NCBI GenBank assembly: GCA_012032575.1
Contig: JAAUSP010000367.1
Span: 1-7,611 of the forward strand
DNA length: 7,611 nt
Reading direction: 5' to 3'
Origin: Anaerolineales bacterium
Lineage (GTDB): Bacteria; Chloroflexota; Anaerolineae; 4572-78; J111
The notes below the pieces were generated by a model, which saw only the letters and a list, made by a program, of their open reading frames with translations, was not told the DNA's origin and searched no databases. A program made the position numbers and the translations under genes. Each line of letters begins with the position of its first letter. Position 1 is the stretch's first letter. Below are positions 5,646-7,611 of this stretch, in pieces.

Positions 5646-6514
5646 GCGAAGTCGAAGGGTTGGAAGGTTGGAAGGTTGGAAGTGAAGAAGCGAAGAGGCG
5701 ACGCGAAGCGGGCGAGGAAGCGAGCCAGATTGAGTTAACTGCCGGTCTTCCGTCCCCGGTCTCCGGTCACACCATCCCCGTTCAATTCGTCCTCATCCTG
5801 GCCCTCGTCGGCCTGGCGCTGCCGTTGAGCGTCGAGTTTGTTTACCTGCGCGATAACTTTGGTATCCGCATGAATACTATTTTTAAATTCTATTTTCAGG
5901 CCTGGGTGCTGCTGGCGCTGGCCTCGGCTTTTGCGGTTTATTATGGTTCGGTTCATTCGCGGGGACTGGCGCGAGTGGCCTGGCAGGCGGGTATGGCTCT
6001 GCTGGTGGCCGGGGGGCTGGTTTACCCGGTTCTGGCAACGCCGAACAAGGCGGACTTTTTTCAGAACGAACCGACCCTCAACGCCATTGCCTGGATTGCC
6101 AGTCACCGCCCTGGCGACTACGCCGCCATCGAATGGCTGCGGGCCAATGCGTCCGATCAGGCGGTCATCCTGGAAGCGCCGGGCGCACCGGCCGGCGAAT
6201 TTGGCGCGTATAATTACTCAGGCCGTATTTCAGCCATGACCGGCTTGCCGACCCTGCTCGGTTGGGGCGGCCATCAGAGCCAATGGCGCGGCAATTATGA
6301 CGAGCCAGGCCGCCGCGAGCCGGATATTGATCAGCTTTACAACACCACCGACCTGCGCCAGACCCAGGCTTTGTTGGATAAATACGGCATCAGCTACGTC
6401 ATCGTCGGCGATTTTGAGCGCGAGCGTTACGCGCCGCCCGGCCTGCGCAAGTTTGAGCAATTAATGGATGTCGCCTTTCAGCAGGATGGCACTACTATTT
6501 ATCAGCGGCGGTAA
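5570..6514 (+). CDS. Fragment 5 of second DUF2298 gene: C-terminal membrane segments and soluble domain
   Basis: From GLLGWAVALWVG the frame passes a repeat-derived insert of about 50 residues (about 5602-5770), then a membrane segment, VEFVYLRDNFGIRMNTIFKFY, three further hydrophobic segments and the soluble C-terminal domain with YAAIEWLRAN, TGLPTLLGWGGHQSQWRG and GTTIYQRR. The longest ORF in this frame starts at 5201, but its first 120 or so codons are a shadow of the central segments. Confidence 0.75.
   Translation, partial: GGLLGWAVALWVGRLEGGKVGRLVLSEVEGLEGWKVGSEEAKRRREAGEEASQIELTAGLPSPVSGHTIPVQFVLILALVGLALPLSVEFVYLRDNFGIRMNTIFKFYFQAWVLLALASAFAVYYGSVHSRGLARVAWQAGMALLVAGGLVYPVLATPNKADFFQNEPTLNAIAWIASHRPGDYAAIEWLRANASDQAVILEAPGAPAGEFGAYNYSGRISAMTGLPTLLGWGGHQSQWRGNYDEPGRREPDIDQLYNTTDLRQTQALLDKYGISYVIVGDFERERYAPPGLRKFEQLMDVAFQQDGTTIYQRR
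5602..5681 (+). repeat. Octamer array (ggttggaa) with 24-nt core element, orientation B
   Basis: Four octamers (ggttggaa, ggctggaa, ggtgggaa, ggttggaa) at 5602-5633, a 24-nt core at 5634-5657 containing cttgtcctgagcgaagtcg, then three perfect ggttggaa at 5658-5681 form ten octad-length steps in a row. It is the reverse complement of the element at 4327-4389. The coding frame reads the core as LVLSEVEG. The paralogue has only a short loop (FRREISAEA) here. Confidence 0.88.
5682..5769 (+). repeat. Further octamer and heptamer arrays in the same loop
   Basis: Degenerate octamers gtgaagaa, gcgaagag, gcgacgcg, aagcgggc and gaggaagc cover 5682-5721 and encode Glu/Lys/Arg/Ala. After a short spacer, heptamers ccggtct, tccgtcc, ccggtct and ccggtca cover 5742-5769. 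The loop has thus collected at least three repeat types. Confidence 0.65.
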
Positions 6515-6521
6515 GGTGATA

Positions 6522-6570
6522 CGTGAGGCGTGAGGCGTCACTTTTCACGCCTCACGCCTCACGAATTTTT
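6522..6570 (+). terminator. Heptad-built hairpin followed by T run, probable intrinsic terminator
   Basis: A perfect 17-bp inverted repeat, 6522-6538 and 6547-6563, is made of gtgaggc and gcctcac heptads around the loop cacttttc. It is followed by aattttt. It starts eight bases after the stop of the second DUF2298 gene and ends about 25 bases before the next start. The repeat origin resembles the intragenic arrays, so it may be a repeat element that also works as a terminator. Confidence 0.65.
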
Positions 6571-6587
6571 ATAGATAGGATCAAATC

Positions 6588-7611
6588 TTGACCACAAGAA
6601 TTAAAGGAAAACGACTGCCTGCTTTCAACGAGGATGGCCCTGTTGTCGAAGCGGCCCCCCTGGCAGAAGAAGCGCCGGAGATGGCAGCCGGCCCGGTTCC
6701 GCTGCCCTGGCTTACCCTGGAAACGGTGCTCTATACCCTGCTGATTGGCCTGACCCTGGCCCTGCGGCTGGGCTATTTGGACTGGTATCCCCTCTCCGCC
6801 GCCGAAGCGGCCCAAAGCTGGCCGGCCTTGCAATTGTACCGGGGTGAATTGCCCGCCGCCGCAAGCTACAGCCCCTTGCTGTTGTCATTGAACGCCCTGG
6901 CCTTCTGGCTGTTTGGGGCGAGTGATGCCACCGCTCGACTGGCTCCGGCGCTGTTAGGGATATTGCTCGTTTTGCTGCCGCTGACCCTGCGCCACCAATT
7001 GGGTGTACGGGCCTCCCTGCTGGCCGCCGCCTTGCTCGCCCTCTCGCCGACGGCTCTGTTCCTGTCGCGCACCCTCAACAGCGAAGTTGCTCTGGCCGCC
7101 GGGACGCTGCTGGTCATCGCCGGCTTTTTTAACTGGGCCGAAGCTGGGCAGTCACGCTGGCTGCTGCTGACCGCCGCCGGGCTGGCCATCTTATTGACTG
7201 CCGGGCCGATGCTTGTCTCCATCTTGATTGTCTTCGGCCTGATTATTCTGCTTAAATTTTCTGCCTTCAAAGCTTTGTGGCAGCAGGGGGTATCCCGTTC
7301 AACTCAGGCAGCCATGTCCGAAACTCAATCCGGTAGCCCGCCGCCAACGGCCACTCCTGAAATCAACCCTGAAAACGACCAAACCCCTCTTCAATCTTCC
7401 TCTTCCAACCTTCCATCTTCCACGCTTGGCGTCCATCTTTCACCCCTCCGTCCCGCCGGCCTCTTTTTTCTGGCCTGCCTGGTGCTTCTGGCGACGGCGG
7501 GCTTGTTCAACATCGGCGGGCTGGGCATGTTGAGCGGCTTTTTGCCCGATTGGCTGAGCCTGGTTTGGTCTCCAGGGCCGGGCCGATGCCGGCTTCAATG
7601 CCGTCTTTTTG
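6588..7611 (+). CDS. Agl23-like (TIGR03663) GT-C-type membrane protein, 3'-truncated by the window edge
   Basis: The TTG at 6588-6590 follows tagga at 6576-6580 and an in-frame TAG at 6576, so no upstream start is available; the next ATG would be codon 32. A ~40-residue acidic cytoplasmic-type N-terminus precedes the first membrane segment (about 42-62). The hallmark stretch is YSPLLLSLNALAFWLFG then ASDATARLAPALLG (about 94-124), followed by ALSPTALFLSR and more membrane segments. TIGR03663 members are linked to archaeal N-glycosylation/flippase loci and are often beside DUF2298 genes. Usual signatures are altered: the acidic HHDEA-type loop reads LSAAEAAQ, HGP reads YSP, and the TKE-type motif reads TAGP. 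Residues ~236-286 are a Ser/Pro/Thr-rich repeat-bearing insert. Near 7558 the frame probably slips: frame 1 there reads AWFGLQGRADAGFNAVFL, more family-like than the continuing frame. Confidence 0.75.
   Translation, partial: MTTRIKGKRLPAFNEDGPVVEAAPLAEEAPEMAAGPVPLPWLTLETVLYTLLIGLTLALRLGYLDWYPLSAAEAAQSWPALQLYRGELPAAASYSPLLLSLNALAFWLFGASDATARLAPALLGILLVLLPLTLRHQLGVRASLLAAALLALSPTALFLSRTLNSEVALAAGTLLVIAGFFNWAEAGQSRWLLLTAAGLAILLTAGPMLVSILIVFGLIILLKFSAFKALWQQGVSRSTQAAMSETQSGSPPPTATPEINPENDQTPLQSSSSNLPSSTLGVHLSPLRPAGLFFLACLVLLATAGLFNIGGLGMLSGFLPDWLSLVWSPGPGRCRLQCRLF
7379..7439 (+). repeat. Degenerate octamer array (cttccaac type) in a coding loop
   Basis: Repeated cttcc-containing octads (tcttcaat, cttcctct, tccaacct, tccatctt, ccacgctt) resemble the ccttccaa units at 4331-4386. 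They encode a Ser/Pro/Leu-rich stretch between two membrane segments of the Agl23-like protein. Confidence 0.55.

Larger units (their letters stand above)
3656..6514 (+). pseudogene. Second DUF2298 (YYY-family) membrane protein, full length but frame-disrupted
   Basis: Conserved DUF2298 sequence can be followed from a TTG start at 3656 (aagga 10 bases upstream, in-frame stop at 3647) to TAA 6512-6514. Motifs in order: the N-terminal membrane segments; NPNIETAGGEKWME and DPWLSGFAISYYYFGY (YYY at 4149-4157); GNLEG; FPFFSFLLGDVHPH (DVHPH at 4675-4689); LNAWDFPIY in a neighbouring frame at about 5009; RMNTIFKFY at 5867-5893; and the C-terminal TGLPTLLGWGGHQSQWRG. The frame runs 2, 3, 1, (2), 1, 3, 2, with changes near 3941, in 4327-4389, at T6 5005-5010, in 5077-5139, at T5 5269-5273 and near 5573. 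Either the gene is dead or the sequence carries several indel errors. Repeats fill at least four loops. The role is presumably the same as its paralogue at 3-2095. Confidence 0.8.

Noticed and set aside
6866..7270. 134-codon minus-strand ORF
   Set aside because: It lies opposite the Agl23-like gene; its Ala/Ser/Arg-rich composition is typical of a shadow in GC-rich DNA.

Overview
The window looks like a piece of a Chloroflexota chromosome (Anaerolineae- or Caldilineae-like). The main reason is its two DUF2298 / 'Chlor_Arch_YYY' polytopic membrane proteins, a family known mostly from Chloroflexota and archaea, followed by an Agl23-like (TIGR03663) membrane protein. Moderately high GC and abundant short tandem repeats fit the same group. 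This assignment rests on recognising families by eye, not on a search.

Layout, all genes on the + strand. (1) 3-2095: the C-terminal part of a first DUF2298 protein, open at the left edge and broken into two ORFs that overlap as TTGA at 605-608, inside a repeat-filled loop. (2) 2202-2838: a DUF433 antitoxin / DUF5615 PIN-like toxin pair that is visibly more AT-rich than its surroundings and probably a later arrival. (3) 2896-3438: an intact isochorismatase-family hydrolase. (4) 3437-3655: a palindromic repeat element and a heptanucleotide array. (5) 3656-6514: a second, complete-length DUF2298 gene whose homology runs through all three frames, so it is either a pseudogene or a sequence carrying several indel errors. 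(6) 6522-6570: a strong hairpin built from heptads, followed by a T run. (7) 6588-7611: the N-terminal part of an Agl23-like protein cut by the right edge and probably frameshifted near 7558.

The two DUF2298 proteins and the Agl23-like protein are probably one functional group in envelope glycan or lipid-linked sugar handling (inference from the GT-C-like architecture and the TIGR03663 family name). No substrate can be read from the sequence.

The most unusual feature is a set of 7- and 8-nt tandem repeat arrays, often as inverted pairs, sitting inside the hydrophilic loops of all three membrane proteins as well as between genes. Two homologous loops of the paralogous DUF2298 genes carry independent insertions. 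Three changes of reading frame fall within or next to these arrays. Because 7 and 8 are not multiples of 3, any single-unit gain or loss shifts the frame.
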